DNA from: Micromussa lordhowensis
Lineage: Eukaryota; Cnidaria; Anthozoa; Scleractinia; Lobophylliidae
Assembly: GCA_964020085.1 (NCBI GenBank)
Contig: OZ026596.1
Span: 29,651,322 to 29,715,321, forward strand
Length of the DNA stretch: 64,000 nucleotides
Reading direction: 5' to 3'
Both the position numbers and the translations under genes were made by a program. The notes below the pieces were generated by a model that saw nothing but the letters and a program-made list of their open reading frames with translations, did no database searches and had not been told where the DNA came from. The number at the start of each line of letters is the position of its first letter. The stretch's first letter is position 1. Shown one piece after another: positions 1 through 19,844 of the stretch.

Positions 1-56
1 ACATGCTTCACTCTTCACGCAGAGTTTGTTTTTACACTTGTTGATGTTGTTGCAAA

Positions 57-3000
57 CTACTTGACTCTGACGTCAATGACATCCTCATTCTCCATATCCA
101 ACTGCTCAGGCGTTTCGCCTCCGTTCAGCTCGTCTCCATCAAAGAAAAACTTGAGTCGTGAGCGCGGAAGTTTTCTAAATTCGCAATAAGCTGCCATGAG
201 TTTCTCTAAAGGGTTGGTCTGAAATCAGAAAGCATAGTATTTAATTTAGTATACGACTTGCTGAAGGTAAACTGATGTAGCCTAGCTACTACAATACAGA
301 GCACTTGACCGAAAAAAATACAGAAACAAGGAGGAAGAGATTAAATGAAACGCGAAATTCATCCTCTATGTTTGTTTCATATTTATATCGCTCTATGGCA
401 ACAGCAGGAAAAAAAAACATTTAAAGACTTGTCTAAAAGGCGTGTTTCTAATTGAAACAGCTTGTCAGCATAATTTGTTCTTAGAAGGTATCTTGCAACG
501 TTTTGCAAAACGATGTTGCTGCGCATATGATCACCCACGGGTGTTGCAAGTTGCAACTCAGGTCTGCTTTGTGCAAAATGATGTCTCAACTTGCAACACA
601 GGTGATAACACGTCTGCACAACAACACTGTTCAACTAGACCAGTTCTGGCCGTCTCTATGTCACGCAACGCTACACTCTCGGGAGAGAGAGAGGACCCTC
701 TCTTCCGAGAGAATGGCGTTGTGCAACAGAGAGACAGCCACGAACAGGGCATTGCTGTTCAACATGTAATGCAACAATGTGCTACAAATGACCAGGAAAT
801 GCTGCCCTAGTTGGCTCTTTTTACTATCAGAGGTATTGCAATTAACAGATTAGAACAAACATACATTTTTAAACTAAACAAGGACCATTGGGCGTGAGAT
901 AAGGGGCCCGTTTCTCGAAAGCCATGGAAACTGTTCGGGCCTGTAAAGCCATTTTTAGTTCATCATTTCTCCTATGAAGAGAACCTCTGTTTATACTAAT
1001 AATACGTGAATAAAACAGCTCTGCAATCATAAGCTTTTTTTTTCTCTAAGGTTTTCCGGGTGCGAAAACTTTTCGGGACCTTCGAGAAACGGGCCCCAGT
1101 CATGTGTTTCCACTTCATGTTAGTTCTACATTTAATGTGTTCAATGTGTTATCTGCAGATAACAGGAACGATTTGATTTCCTTGGTTTCACTTAAGGCTG
1201 GGTTTCACCAGCGACAGAGTCGGACTCGGAGTCGGACTCGGAGTCGAAGTCGGAGACGTAAGAGCACTTATGAGCTAGTGAAAATCGAAAATCCGAGACA
1301 TGAACAGAGTTATAAGCTTGACAGAATCGCAGTTGGAAGAATCAGAACGTTTCCATTTTGTCCGATTTTGTTTATGACTCTTGTTGCTTATGATCTAGAG
1401 AAAACTAGTTGGAAGCAGAAGAGGAAGAACCAACCAATCACAAGGCCCGGAATCAAGCATTGTGATTGGTTTATTCTTCTGCTTCACTCCGACAATCTAG
1501 TTTTCACTAGATCATAAGCGACAGGGTCATAAGCAGAATGGGTGTTCTGCTACCGACTCTATCTGTTTGATTTTCACTAGATTGTATCGTTCTACGCTTC
1601 TGATTATGACTCCGATTCTGACTCCAACACTAGTGAAAACCAGCCTTTAAGGAATATCCTCACCATGGTGCAAAGAAAATCAGTTTTTCAGCTTTTCCTT
1701 ACAGCAAGCTGTAACTGGAATGTACTAGCCTAAAAAAGATTTCCCCACTAGCACAAATCTGACTGAAAGTTAACACAATAAGGGATGGGCCATTTGACAT
1801 TTAAGAGAGGGGGTGTGAGTGATTTAGAACGGGCACAAGATTTTTTTACCCCTTGCATGCCCTAGAAACTTTTTTCTCAGGACGTGTGTATGCACTGTAT
1901 CTTTTCCTCTGCATAACATGCTTTTTACAGCTCACTGAGCATGTGTGAATTTTTTTCAGCAGTGGTTGTGTTGCATGAATTTTTTTCTGGAAGAAGTTTG
2001 CTCGTGGGATATTAGTTTTGTCAAAATCACACACCCCTGCCTCAAAAGTCACATGATCTCCCCTTGTCTGATCTTTTAAAATTCTTCTGAAATTTGAATT
2101 TTCTCAAATTTCACTACAAAAACTTGAAGTGCAGATTTAAGAATCAACTTAACCAAACACAGAATCTACAAGCCCCAGGCTACTGCACATAACTTGACTT
2201 TCTTTGTACACTGCTAGTGTTTAGAATATCATTCTAAGAATTATTAATTTCAATAATTACCTTTGATGCTTTAAATGTTTTCTTTGAGTCGGGATCATTC
2301 CCTTGAACTTTTACTTCAATTGTATTTTCTTCATCCTCTTCTTCCTTGTCTGCCACTGGTGCCTCCACAACCACACATTCTAGACAGAAAGAAATAATCG
2401 TTTTATACACAGTTGGGCAGCTCTTTTTAAGCAAGAAACTGGGATACACGGCTTTTTAACCCTTGTATTCTTTGGCTTTGACTCACAGATGGGATCAAGA
2501 AGGATATTAAACCAACAAGATTTTAAACAACCCATCAGGCTAAGACAAAGCTCTTGTACTTTGAAGTTAAGTGGTTAAATTCTTTAATTTCAGCCTCGTT
2601 GGTTCTAATCACTGTCTTGTGCTGCATTTGCAAATTTTCATCCCACCTTGTCTCCAGCATAGGTAGAACCACTTGATTATTTGAGTACATAGCACAACAT
2701 TTCATGAGCACTGAAACCAAATCAGTGTTAAAAAAATAGACACTGCAAGTTTGATAGGTCAAAAAATAGGTTGCATTCTTGTTACAATAACATGCGTAAG
2801 CCTTGTAGAAACCACTAGACAGTGCTCTAAAATCAGTTGATAATTGTGACAATGGTGGGAAGGGCTAGAAAACCTAGACCCCCCTCAAGGGTTTCATCAG
2901 GGTTTTCAGAAGGAGGGCAAAACTAGTTAAACTGAACTTCTTTATAAGAAAAACTTTCTTTAAGATAGTCAACCCAGCCGGGCAAAATCATTCTCACAGC

Positions 3001-6000
3001 CATTCAATTTGCCCAGTGCCTGGCCCTAAATGAAACTGCTGTCTCTCTTATGCCTCTATGCCCTTAATTAGGACAAGAGGGGTCCAACATTGAACAAACG
3101 AGTTGATCCTGTTTTACGTATGTGAACTCACCAATGATATCTGCCACACTGAGGCGAATAGAAATAGGTGTATCGTAACCTAGGATGTTGATATCTGAAA
3201 GGCTCAGCATGATCTTGTCCTCTGTCACACCTTCCTGTGCTGCAAGCTGTGATATGACATTTCCAAATGATTCTGCCTGTGAAGATATAAAAGATTGTAA
3301 TTCAATCAGTGAAGAACAAGGACTGCCACCACTAACAAAGATAAAGGACATCCATCATTACCAAGATTACAAACATGTCCAGACAATGTACACTAGGGGA
3401 TCATAAACACAAGGAAGCATGATACTTACAGCCTTCATAGTGAATCTTCTTATTCCTGATCTTGTTCGAACCTTTACCACAACATTCCGCTCAGATGGAC
3501 TTGGAAGACCATAACTGTCGTCAAGGTTAATCACACTGCTTTGAAGAACACTGTCAGGTGAGGACCAGCTGTTATTTGCTGACTTTTTCAGTGCATCCAA
3601 CACATTGTCAAGTTCTCTGTAAAAATGCAATAGGTAGGTAGTTTTGTTTCCACTGTTCCAATAAATGATTGCCACTTGCTGACAAATGTTTTTGATGAAT
3701 TTTTGTCAACTTATTGACAACTTAATGTTAGCTTTGTAACCTTCTCAACCTTTATCACATCACATTTTTTATGCCTACAGCTCCCATAGTATCTTCGTTT
3801 TCAACGGCACTGGCAATGAAAAATCCAACATTCAAAGTACAGTTAAAAATGACATAACATAATTGTTTGATATCAACCCAGGTGCAGTGTGTTTTATTAA
3901 ATTATAGTTAGTAATATTTTCACATATATTTGAGGGGTAAAGTATTCCCGGGGGAAGTGTCGTGCAGCTGTCGGTTCTTATTGCCCTCGGTTTCAGTCAT
4001 TTATTGTGATAAAACTATCTGCTAAAAGATCACCATCAAGTAAACAGAGTTGCGCGTTTCATTGTTTCCTATTCAACAAAAAACTCCTTGAGAATTAGGA
4101 AAAACCAAGTCTTTTTGCATATGCTATATCTCGAAAATGAAGCAAAATCCAGTGGGAAAAAAACAGAAGATACACCTTATTCCAAAATGGCCACCATTTA
4201 GTGGTCTTTTGTTTGCCTTCAAATTAGCCCTTGTTGCCTCGTTCTTAAAACTCGAAATTCAAAAGAATATTTTCCCTTGAACGAGGCAACAAGGGCTAAT
4301 TTGCAAGCAAACAAAAGAACACTAAAATGGCATCCATTTTAGCACACCTAAACAAACCCGTATGTGAAATTTGGAGTGGTTTTGACAGTTCACTTTTCAC
4401 CAAAAATTACTAAAAATACCCCTTTTCCACTAAGTCCTTGACACTTACTGAACAGTGATTTATCTTATGGAAAGTAAATGTTTGTCCTTTTAACATCCAG
4501 TCTGGCGTTTCTAAGGTATAGTGCTACTAGGGGGAAGAGTTATACCCTCTGGATACAATGCCCCACCTGTCCCTAACATTTTTCTCAAGTTTTCATGACA
4601 GTTATAAATTCAACTTAATATTTAATCATATACATGTGAAGGTGTGTCCTGTTTTGAACTTTAAAAGGCAAAATGGATTTTTATTTTACAAACCTTCGCT
4701 TTTTATTGTTTGCTTGGCGTTGGTTGATCCTGATAAGTGTGGCTGTGGAAAGTTCCGGGCAGGGTGGTGGTGGTGAAGGTGATCGAGTAAAACTTGTTTC
4801 TCTGATGTCACTTGTGGAGCTGTTAATTTCTTCCAACGACCTGTCATTTGTGATCCAACTAACAACAACAATGAAGAAAAAAATAATAATCTCAGCTAAT
4901 TTAGTCGATATCAAAAGGAGAAGTTCACTAAAAAATGGCACTTTTTTTCTTTTTCCCAGTGGAAAGCTAGTACAATGATCTGTCACTCTTCAACATTTCA
5001 GCTTCCAAAGTGCTTCCAGACCCTATGAAATCCTTATCTGAAGTAGCACAAAAATTGAAAAACAACACCACCATCTTGGAGTCACTTAGCAGCCAGGCAA
5101 TGTATGCGTGATGTCAAAGAGCTCAGTGTGAAGTTTGGCGGGAGGTCTGCAGGAAGATTTGAATGCACTTGCTGGTTCTGCTTGTTATTTCTTTGTTTCT
5201 GCTTGTGTTTTCCTGCCTATGCTTTTTTGTGCAGCTCCATTTTGACCTTCCGCCAAACTTCATGTCGAGCCCTGCAATGAGTATGAAAGTTTAAAATATT
5301 GAGCTAAGAATAACATCAGTACCAAATTTTACAATAACTGCAGCAGAAATTCTTACATGTTCATTGGCTAATTTTCATTGTCATTAAGCGGACAGACACA
5401 TGAATTTATGATACAATGAGTGCCGAGAGTGGACAATTTGATGATTTGCTATTGTAAAAAACAAATTGACAGCAATTTTTCATGTGTCTGTCCTGTTACT
5501 GACAATGAAACTCGTCATAACATCGTCATAGTAGCTGTGGATCCACAACACGACAGCCAAGTGGATCCGAAGACTTCATTAATTAATAATCAATAACAGG
5601 ACAGACACATGAAAAACTGCCGTCAATTTGTAAAACATGTCAATATCAGTTATCAGTCTATTATATCAAATTTTGCAATGATTTTATCTATGCTATATCT
5701 CTTTTCAGTTTTCCTGACTGGAAATAAATCCATCCTAATTCATGTCAAATATAAGCTCAAACACCGGAACCTGTTGTTGAAAGAACCATACAAGCTACAA
5801 CAAACTCAAAGGGAACATTCTTAAAAAAGTGTTAAAACTTTTAGTCAATGAAAGATGAAAAAAACAATAGTCAAGGGTGATCTTAACCTTATATTAATTA
5901 AGCGTAATTAAGAATGACAAATGAAATTAGAGAGAAAAGTAACAATGCTGATCTGATCACGACAAAGTAAACGTTTCTTTGTTGAAAAGTCAAGGTAATA

Positions 6001-6411
6001 TCACAAAATTTAAATAGCTCCAATTAGCTTCCCGAATTAACGGATTAAGAAAAAGCTTGCTTAACTTATATTGGTAAGCCACAAAATTAAAATCCTGTCA
6101 TCTAAGGTTAAATTTTCACTGTCTACGGAAAAGAAAACTTACAGGTCATCTTCCTCTCGATCGCTATCACTGTCCTTTGCTTTGGGGGACTCGCTTTTCA
6201 CGTTATCACCTGAGTGCACTCGTTGAAAAGCGTCGTCATTGTCCGAATCAGAGCTATCCGTGTCCATCTTAACCTGCTTCGTTCTAAATGACAACGGTAT
6301 TTGTCCTTTGTACGCAAAGATGTCGTCACGATTTTGTCGTTTTCTTAACAGTTTTCGCTTGGGAGGACGATTAACGGCCTGCTCTGTACTCTGATCCTCC
6401 TGTTCAGACAT
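57..6411 (-). CDS. NFATC2IP: NFATC2-interacting protein (NIP45), two SUMO-like domains
   Basis: Five exons on the minus strand, in transcript order 6143-6411, 3430-3616, 3132-3276, 2261-2379 and 57-218, join in phase to 293 residues; every intron is GT-AG. The N-terminal third is acidic and basic low-complexity sequence with a lysine/arginine patch (residues 25-35) and Ser-Asp runs. Residues about 134-203 and 220-293 are two SUMO-like (Rad60-SLD type) domains. The first holds VADIIECVVV, close to the vertebrate NIP45 motif; the second holds KFFFDGDELNG and ends after DVIDVRVK. Family knowledge: NIP45/Rad60/Esc2 proteins act in the nucleus in SUMO-dependent genome stability and, in mammals, with NFAT in cytokine transcription. 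The start is the MSEQ methionine at 6411; an in-frame ATG at 6435 would add eight residues. The mRNA 3' end lies outside the window. Confidence 0.93.
903..1097. repeat. Inverted-terminal-repeat element (MITE-like)
   Basis: A 195-bp unit in the last NFATC2IP intron has near-perfect 19-bp terminal inverted repeats: 903-921 starts GGGGCCCGTTTCTCG and 1079-1097 is its reverse complement with one mismatch. There is no ORF inside. It looks like a non-autonomous DNA element; no clear target duplication is visible, so the superfamily is open. Confidence 0.7.
1192..1650. mobile_element. piggyBac-like MITE with TTAA target duplications
   Basis: The element lies between TTAA tetranucleotides at 1192-1195 and 1647-1650. 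Both ends read inward as GGCTGG(G/T)TTTCAC, with one extra base on the right. Subterminal regions carry CGGACTCGGAGT-type repeats on the left and related ACTCCGATTCTGACTCC motifs on the right. An internal inverted repeat (about 1412-1444 against 1460-1485) surrounds a hairpin. It has no transposase ORF. Flanking TTAA and matching termini are the hallmark of piggyBac-type insertion, so a non-autonomous piggyBac derivative is inferred. Confidence 0.72.
4194..4330. repeat. Long palindrome (about 50-bp arms)
   Basis: The arms 4194-4254 and 4279-4330 are inverted copies with few mismatches (ATTAGCCCTTGTTGCCTCGTTC against its reverse complement, truncated here to a short sample) around a loop of about 25 bp. 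It sits in NFATC2IP intron 1 and has no coding capacity. It resembles a fold-back MITE. Confidence 0.7.
5390..5620. repeat. Triplicated inverted/direct repeat
   Basis: The motif GGACAGACACATGAA occurs forward at about 5390, inverted at about 5482 (TTCATGTGTCTGTCC) and forward again at about 5597, with AT-rich spacers. It probably marks a decayed inverted-repeat element in NFATC2IP intron 1. No ORF is present. Confidence 0.5.
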
Positions 6412-7266
6412 CGTACAACAAACGCCACAAAACACAACTCAGGAATTCAAAAAAGTTAACAAAGGTTTTTGGAAAATCTCAAAAAACCGCGCGAAACGCT
6501 CAACCTCCTGTGAAAAGTTGTTGTTCATCATCTGACACTTTGCTAGGTAACCAGGCAATCGCATTGGTAGCCACGTCGCTTTTGTAAATGTCGCCTCCCA
6601 TGTGACTTCGGTAAGATTTTACGTTAGTTCTACCCTGTTAGTTCTAATAAGAGTAGAGCTGCACGAAAATCATTTGAGGGAATAATCAGGCAAGTACGTA
6701 TAGTGCAAGTCATGTGATGCAAATAATTGAACTCCGCAGAATTTTCGCACGCGGTGATCAATATAGCGGGTGAATGGTCACCTTTTCGGGATACGGGATA
6801 TTTAGGTAAAAAATTGACGGGATTCAGGCCATTTTGGAAAAAATGAATGGCATTTGGGATATTTAGGTCAGAAAAAAGCGATTTCGAGTGAGTGGTTAAG
6901 GGATATTTAAATGTGAGATGCTCAGACCTCCATAATCAGACCTCTTCCTTTACTTGAAAGGATGAAAAGTTATGTCAGTTTCTGTTTCATCAAACTTATG
7001 GTGCAAATTTTCCCCCACTGACGGGCTTGATCATTTTTATAAAAAATATCTACCATTTTTTTTTGGCAGGGGGGAGGGGGAGTAGAGAGGAGTGGCCTTC
7101 CAATAACACTTTGCGGTTTAATAGGGATGCGCATTGCGGTTGTTTCGCACTTAAACAGTGTGTGTCAGTGTAAACCAAACTATAATTAACAATTATTCCA
7201 TGAGCGCGCGTTGGATATATGAGATGATAGATAGCCAATGAGGCGCGTAGCGCCGAGTTGGCTATA

Positions 7267-7303
<37 letters not shown>

Positions 7304-7448
7304 TTTTATTAAAAACGCCCTCAAAATGTAGAAAACTAGACTACAATTAAAATAAAAAGGCCCAAAAGATCATGCATACGCTCGCCATTTTTGTAGATCA
7401 TGGTATAATGGCTCATATACCATGATGGCTAAGCCAATGAAAACTCTC

Positions 7449-7482
<34 letters not shown>

Positions 7483-8110
7483 TTATAATTATCATGATTT
7501 TGAATTTCTGTACTCCTAGCTAGCCTAGTCAGTATAATCCACCTTTTGTGTAGAATTTTAGTTGAACAAGGCAAAATCTGTTGCCATGGTAAGCCTATTT
7601 CGGACCACAACTGCTCAAACCCTGATGCTATATAGTATATTGAGTAGTCCTTGAGGGATTCTAGCAGGACTGTTTCAGATCAAATCTGTCTAGAAAGGTT
7701 GTTTGAGCTTGCAGTTGTCATTTAAGTGGTTGCTTAGTAACAAACTAACAATGTGTGTAGCTTTGAGCTGATATTTTTGTCATTCAGTGTAATCAGTTTA
7801 AAAAAATGATGCCAGTTTCATGATATAGAACACCTTTGAAGTAGGAACTTAACCAGTCTTACAGTATGTTGTTGTGAAAAAATTTAAAACTTCCCCGTAA
7901 TTTAGAGAGTTTGTAGAAAGACTTATAGAATGTAAACTTTTTGTTTGTGTAGCCTGTGTCACAGGCCAGGCATACATGTTGTGCTGGCAAAAGCTTACAG
8001 CTTCTACTATACTATTTCACGACAAACCGCCAGCTATGCAGGTCTAAAAAAGTTCTAAAATTCATTCTTGCATTGAACTCTTGCAGGGTAGTACATCTGA
8101 ACTATCAGTC
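6412..8110. other. Divergent intergenic region NFATC2IP / VKORC1
   Basis: This 1.7-kb gap lies between the start codons of two head-to-head genes and must hold both promoters; no TATA box or other decisive core element was recognised. It contains GC-richer sequence near 6480-6600, degenerate GGGATATTTAGGT repeats at 6785-6905, a G-rich/T-rich patch near 7060-7085 and a palindromic element at 7189-7305. A pyrimidine tract and CAG just before 8087 could be the acceptor of a VKORC1 exon carrying 5' untranslated sequence. Confidence 0.6.
7189..7305. repeat. Palindromic element
   Basis: Inverted arms starting AACAATTATTCCA and ending TGGAATAATTGTT flank a central GC-rich hairpin (GGCGCGTAGCGCC at about 7241). 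The inner arms share GTTGGATAT..GAGATGAT. A decayed relative with the same order of motifs lies at about 37360-37450, so this is a dispersed family. No ORF. Confidence 0.7.
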
Positions 8111-10155
8111 ATGGTGCAGTGTGTTGGTGTAAGCCGTTTCTTGCTCTGTGTCATTGGCATCACATTGTCAGCCTATGCCCTTCATGTGGAGTTCTCAAAG
8201 GTGCACAATAGGGAGTACAAAGCTCTTTGTGACATCAGTGAGCACATGAGCTGTTCAAAAGTGTTTACTTCAAAGTGGGTAGTTAACAGTTTCTGTGTTT
8301 ATAATTTCTGGATCATGTGTACTAAAGGCATCTGTGATCAAGTGTCAAGCAATACCTTCAATGGAAACCTCAATCAACACTCCATAAGCATCTTGATTGA
8401 CACTCTATCGACATCTTGTTCCAAACTTGGTCGACACTTGATCAACATCTCGATTGACACTTGATCATAACAGTCAATCGAAAGTTGGCTGATAGTTGGC
8501 AGAGTGTCGACCGACTCGTGTGTATCAATTGACACTTGATGGCATACTTTCTGCAAACATTATTTGACTCTCGGCCAACTGGCGACAGAGATGTTGATTG
8601 AGTGTCGATCAAGGGTATCAACTGACACACAACCGCAGATGCCTTTGGCACAAATGATCCTATTTTCATTGGAAGAGTGGAATTAATGTTTGTTGATATT
8701 AAAAAAGTTCTACAAACTCAGTCATTCATTTGGAAATGAATGGGCACCATGATACGTGAAATGTGGAATGAAACTGATGAGAGATTTAAAATTCTAACTC
8801 CTCATTTATTCAAAAAAGAATTAACCAAGCATTTCATTAAGTTCTACTAAGTTTTACTACTACTGTTATATTTTGGTGTTTCTGTTATTTATTTATTTAC
8901 TTATTTATTTTTACTTTATTATTGTAAATTTGTTTAAGAATTATTTGTCTTGTAATCTAATTAAGTGTGTAAAAAGTAAAATGTAAAATGCCTCTTTTCT
9001 GACCTTACATCTATTTTCAATTACTAAATGGTGGTCACCCAACTAGTAGTTTAGCTCTTTAGTTATTTTGGGTGACCAGCAACTGTATGTATTTTTAATT
9101 CATTTCTTGTTCAATTAGTTAGTTAATGTTACAGTTCAAATAAATCTTGTTGTTGTTACAAAAGGTTGGAACTGTGATGTCAAGGGAATTAGTTTAACAC
9201 TAGGAAGACATTAGGGCAAAATGGGAAAACTAAACATGACCTCTTTTTATGACTTAGCTCTAAAGTTAAAGATAATTTAGTTTTAGTTCACTAAAAAACT
9301 AAAGCTATGGATCCAGTTCAGTGTTAGTACATGATTATAAGGCTTACCCATGCAGCAGTCAATAAATTCAAAACACATAAATGGTATCGTTTTAGCCATT
9401 TTAAACTATCATTTTTTTTAACTTCATAATGATGCATTTTTCCCACTAGGTATGGAACTGGTTTTGGCTTGGTTGAGCCAGTTCTGGGTAAAGATTCACC
9501 TCTCAATGTGCCCAACAGTATTTTTGGAATCATTTTTTACTCTTCGATTATTTTATTAGGTAAGAATAATTATTTACATCATGTCTGTTACAAATTTGTC
9601 ACTCACATGATAATCATCTTTACATCTCTGAGGTCCTGCGATACCTTCCGAAATCAGCAAACCATGCTTGTATACCTAAACACAAGGCAATTGTTTTTAT
9701 AGGAGAGCTGTCCTTAAGTTTTGAGTCATCTTTAGCCGTAATCTTAACACACGGAAAATATTGTATATCAGCAGCAATGATATTAAATTCATCTGATTGA
9801 TTTTGTTCTAAGACCCATTATCATGACCACTACTTGTGTACATCACAAATATTACAATCATAATATGATAACGAGAGGTTCACTCAATATTAATTGTGCT
9901 TGATATTGAAAGAACTGTTTGATTGACATTTCAGGTTTGTTCAAAGGCAAAGTTGCTGCGTGGATTAATTTCATGTTTGCTGTCTCATCTTGTGCAGGCT
10001 CAGTTTATCTTGGTTATATTTTATTCTTTATCCTGCATGACACATGCCTTGTGTGTATTTCAACATATGTTGTCAATGCATGTCTTTTGATCATAAACTT
10101 CATAACCCTGAATCGAGCAGTGTCAAGTGCAAGTGCCAAAAAGAAAAAAGAATGA
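8111..10155 (+). CDS. VKORC1: Vitamin K epoxide reductase complex subunit 1
   Basis: Three exons (8111-8274, 9450-9559, 9935-10155) join in phase to 164 residues, against 163 in human VKORC1. The enzyme reduces vitamin K epoxide and quinone in the ER membrane and so supplies the cofactor for gamma-glutamyl carboxylation. Four hydrophobic segments are visible. The redox CXXC is C129-L-V-C132 and the loop cysteines are C40 and C48, matching human C132/C135 and C43/C51. The warfarin-contact TYA motif reads T135-Y136-V137. The C-terminus KKKE fits a KKXX ER-retrieval signal. A VKORC1L1-like name is possible because the two vertebrate paralogues split after the cnidarian ancestor. The start is the only ATG preceding the first membrane segment in frame. 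Confidence 0.94.
8340..8640. repeat. Degenerate minisatellite-like repeat, TTGACACTTGATCA theme
   Basis: In VKORC1 intron 1 the words TTGATTGACACT, TCGACACTTGATCAACATC, CGATTGACACTTGATCA and ATTGACACTTGATGG recur on both strands at irregular spacing. The pattern combines direct and inverted repetition, as in a decayed minisatellite or a tandemly repeated MITE core. It has no coding meaning. Confidence 0.55.
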
Positions 10156-10184
10156 AACCACTGCACTGTTTTGTAAAGATAATC

Positions 10185-10190
10185 AATAAA
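10185..10190 (+). promoter_or_regulatory. Polyadenylation signal of VKORC1
   Basis: A canonical AATAAA lies 30 bp after the VKORC1 stop codon and is followed by a T-rich stretch, as expected for a compact 3' UTR. Confidence 0.65.
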
Positions 10191-10630
10191 GTTGACTTTT
10201 TTAATTGCTTTTTGTGTTATTCAGATTGTTTAAATAGAATAGCATATAATGTAGCAGCTACAGATGAATCCAGGGTAGAGCCAACATGGTTACACAGCGA
10301 TGAATAAAAAGTTATTTATACATGTCTTGTTCTGGAAACAAGAGTAGAAGGCTCTCACGTCCCTTATAGGAACTGTGTACTCTGTGGTCCCACTTAACTT
10401 CCTCTTTCATAAAATCCTATGTATCCACCTGTTTTTAAAAACATTGCACTTGTCTTGCTGCTCATTACTGTTAAGTGTCTATGTTGGGCAGCATACTTTG
10501 CTTAAAATAAACTACACTGCAAAATGATCATCTGTCCATTCTCTCAAAGAGAAGTGGTGAGAAACTGTGAGCATCTTTAAAGCAAGCAAGAAATCAGTAC
10601 TGGTCATTAATAAGTTTAAGCAGTGCTGTG

Positions 10631-10786
10631 GGCTCCTGATTTAAGGTACACCATACGTTTATCATAAGGTCCTTCCCACTGGAGCCGAGTTTTGAGTTTT
10701 CTAGAGTGGGCTCCTGATTTATGGTACACCATACGTTTATCACAAGGTCCTTCCCACAGGAGCCGAGTTTTGAGTTTTCTAGAGCC
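10631..10786. repeat. Two tandem copies of a 78-bp unit
   Basis: Two adjacent copies begin GGCTCCTGATTTA at 10631 and 10709 and differ at only a few bases (for example AAGG against ATGG, and CATAAGG against CACAAGG). Near-identity points to a recent local duplication. Confidence 0.85.
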
Positions 10787-11209
10787 TAGTTGCTGCATTT
10801 TAGAGGCTTTTACGTTGCTGCTTTTATGCCTGTTAAAGTTAAATATTTCTCAGATCTTATTTGGTTGTTCATGATGACAATACCTCAGTTCTCTCCAGTT
10901 ACCACATTTCATGAAAATGCACAATGGTTTTATTGTGGGGGAGGTGTGGGTGCTTTGTCATTTCAGCCCTTTCACTTTTCAAATGCCCTCCTTTCTTATA
11001 ATTATCTCTTTACAATACGACAAAGTGACTGATACATGTTGTAAGAAACTGCATGATCTAGTAGGTCTTGTAAATAACAATTATTTGACAGGCATATGAT
11101 TATGAAACAATATTTATTCTAGGTTAGCCATCAAGGCCATAATATCCAGGGGAAGTCTCTGTTTTGACAAAAGGCATTGTCCTAAACCCGGATTTTTCTA
11201 TATTCATGA

Positions 11210-19844
<8,635 letters not shown>

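Noticed and set aside
442..810. ORF of 122 codons (and overlapping frames) near the left edge
   Set aside because: It lies in an NFATC2IP intron, is made of low-complexity GTTGCAA/CAACA-type repeats and shares pieces with 22590-22660; no protein motif is seen.
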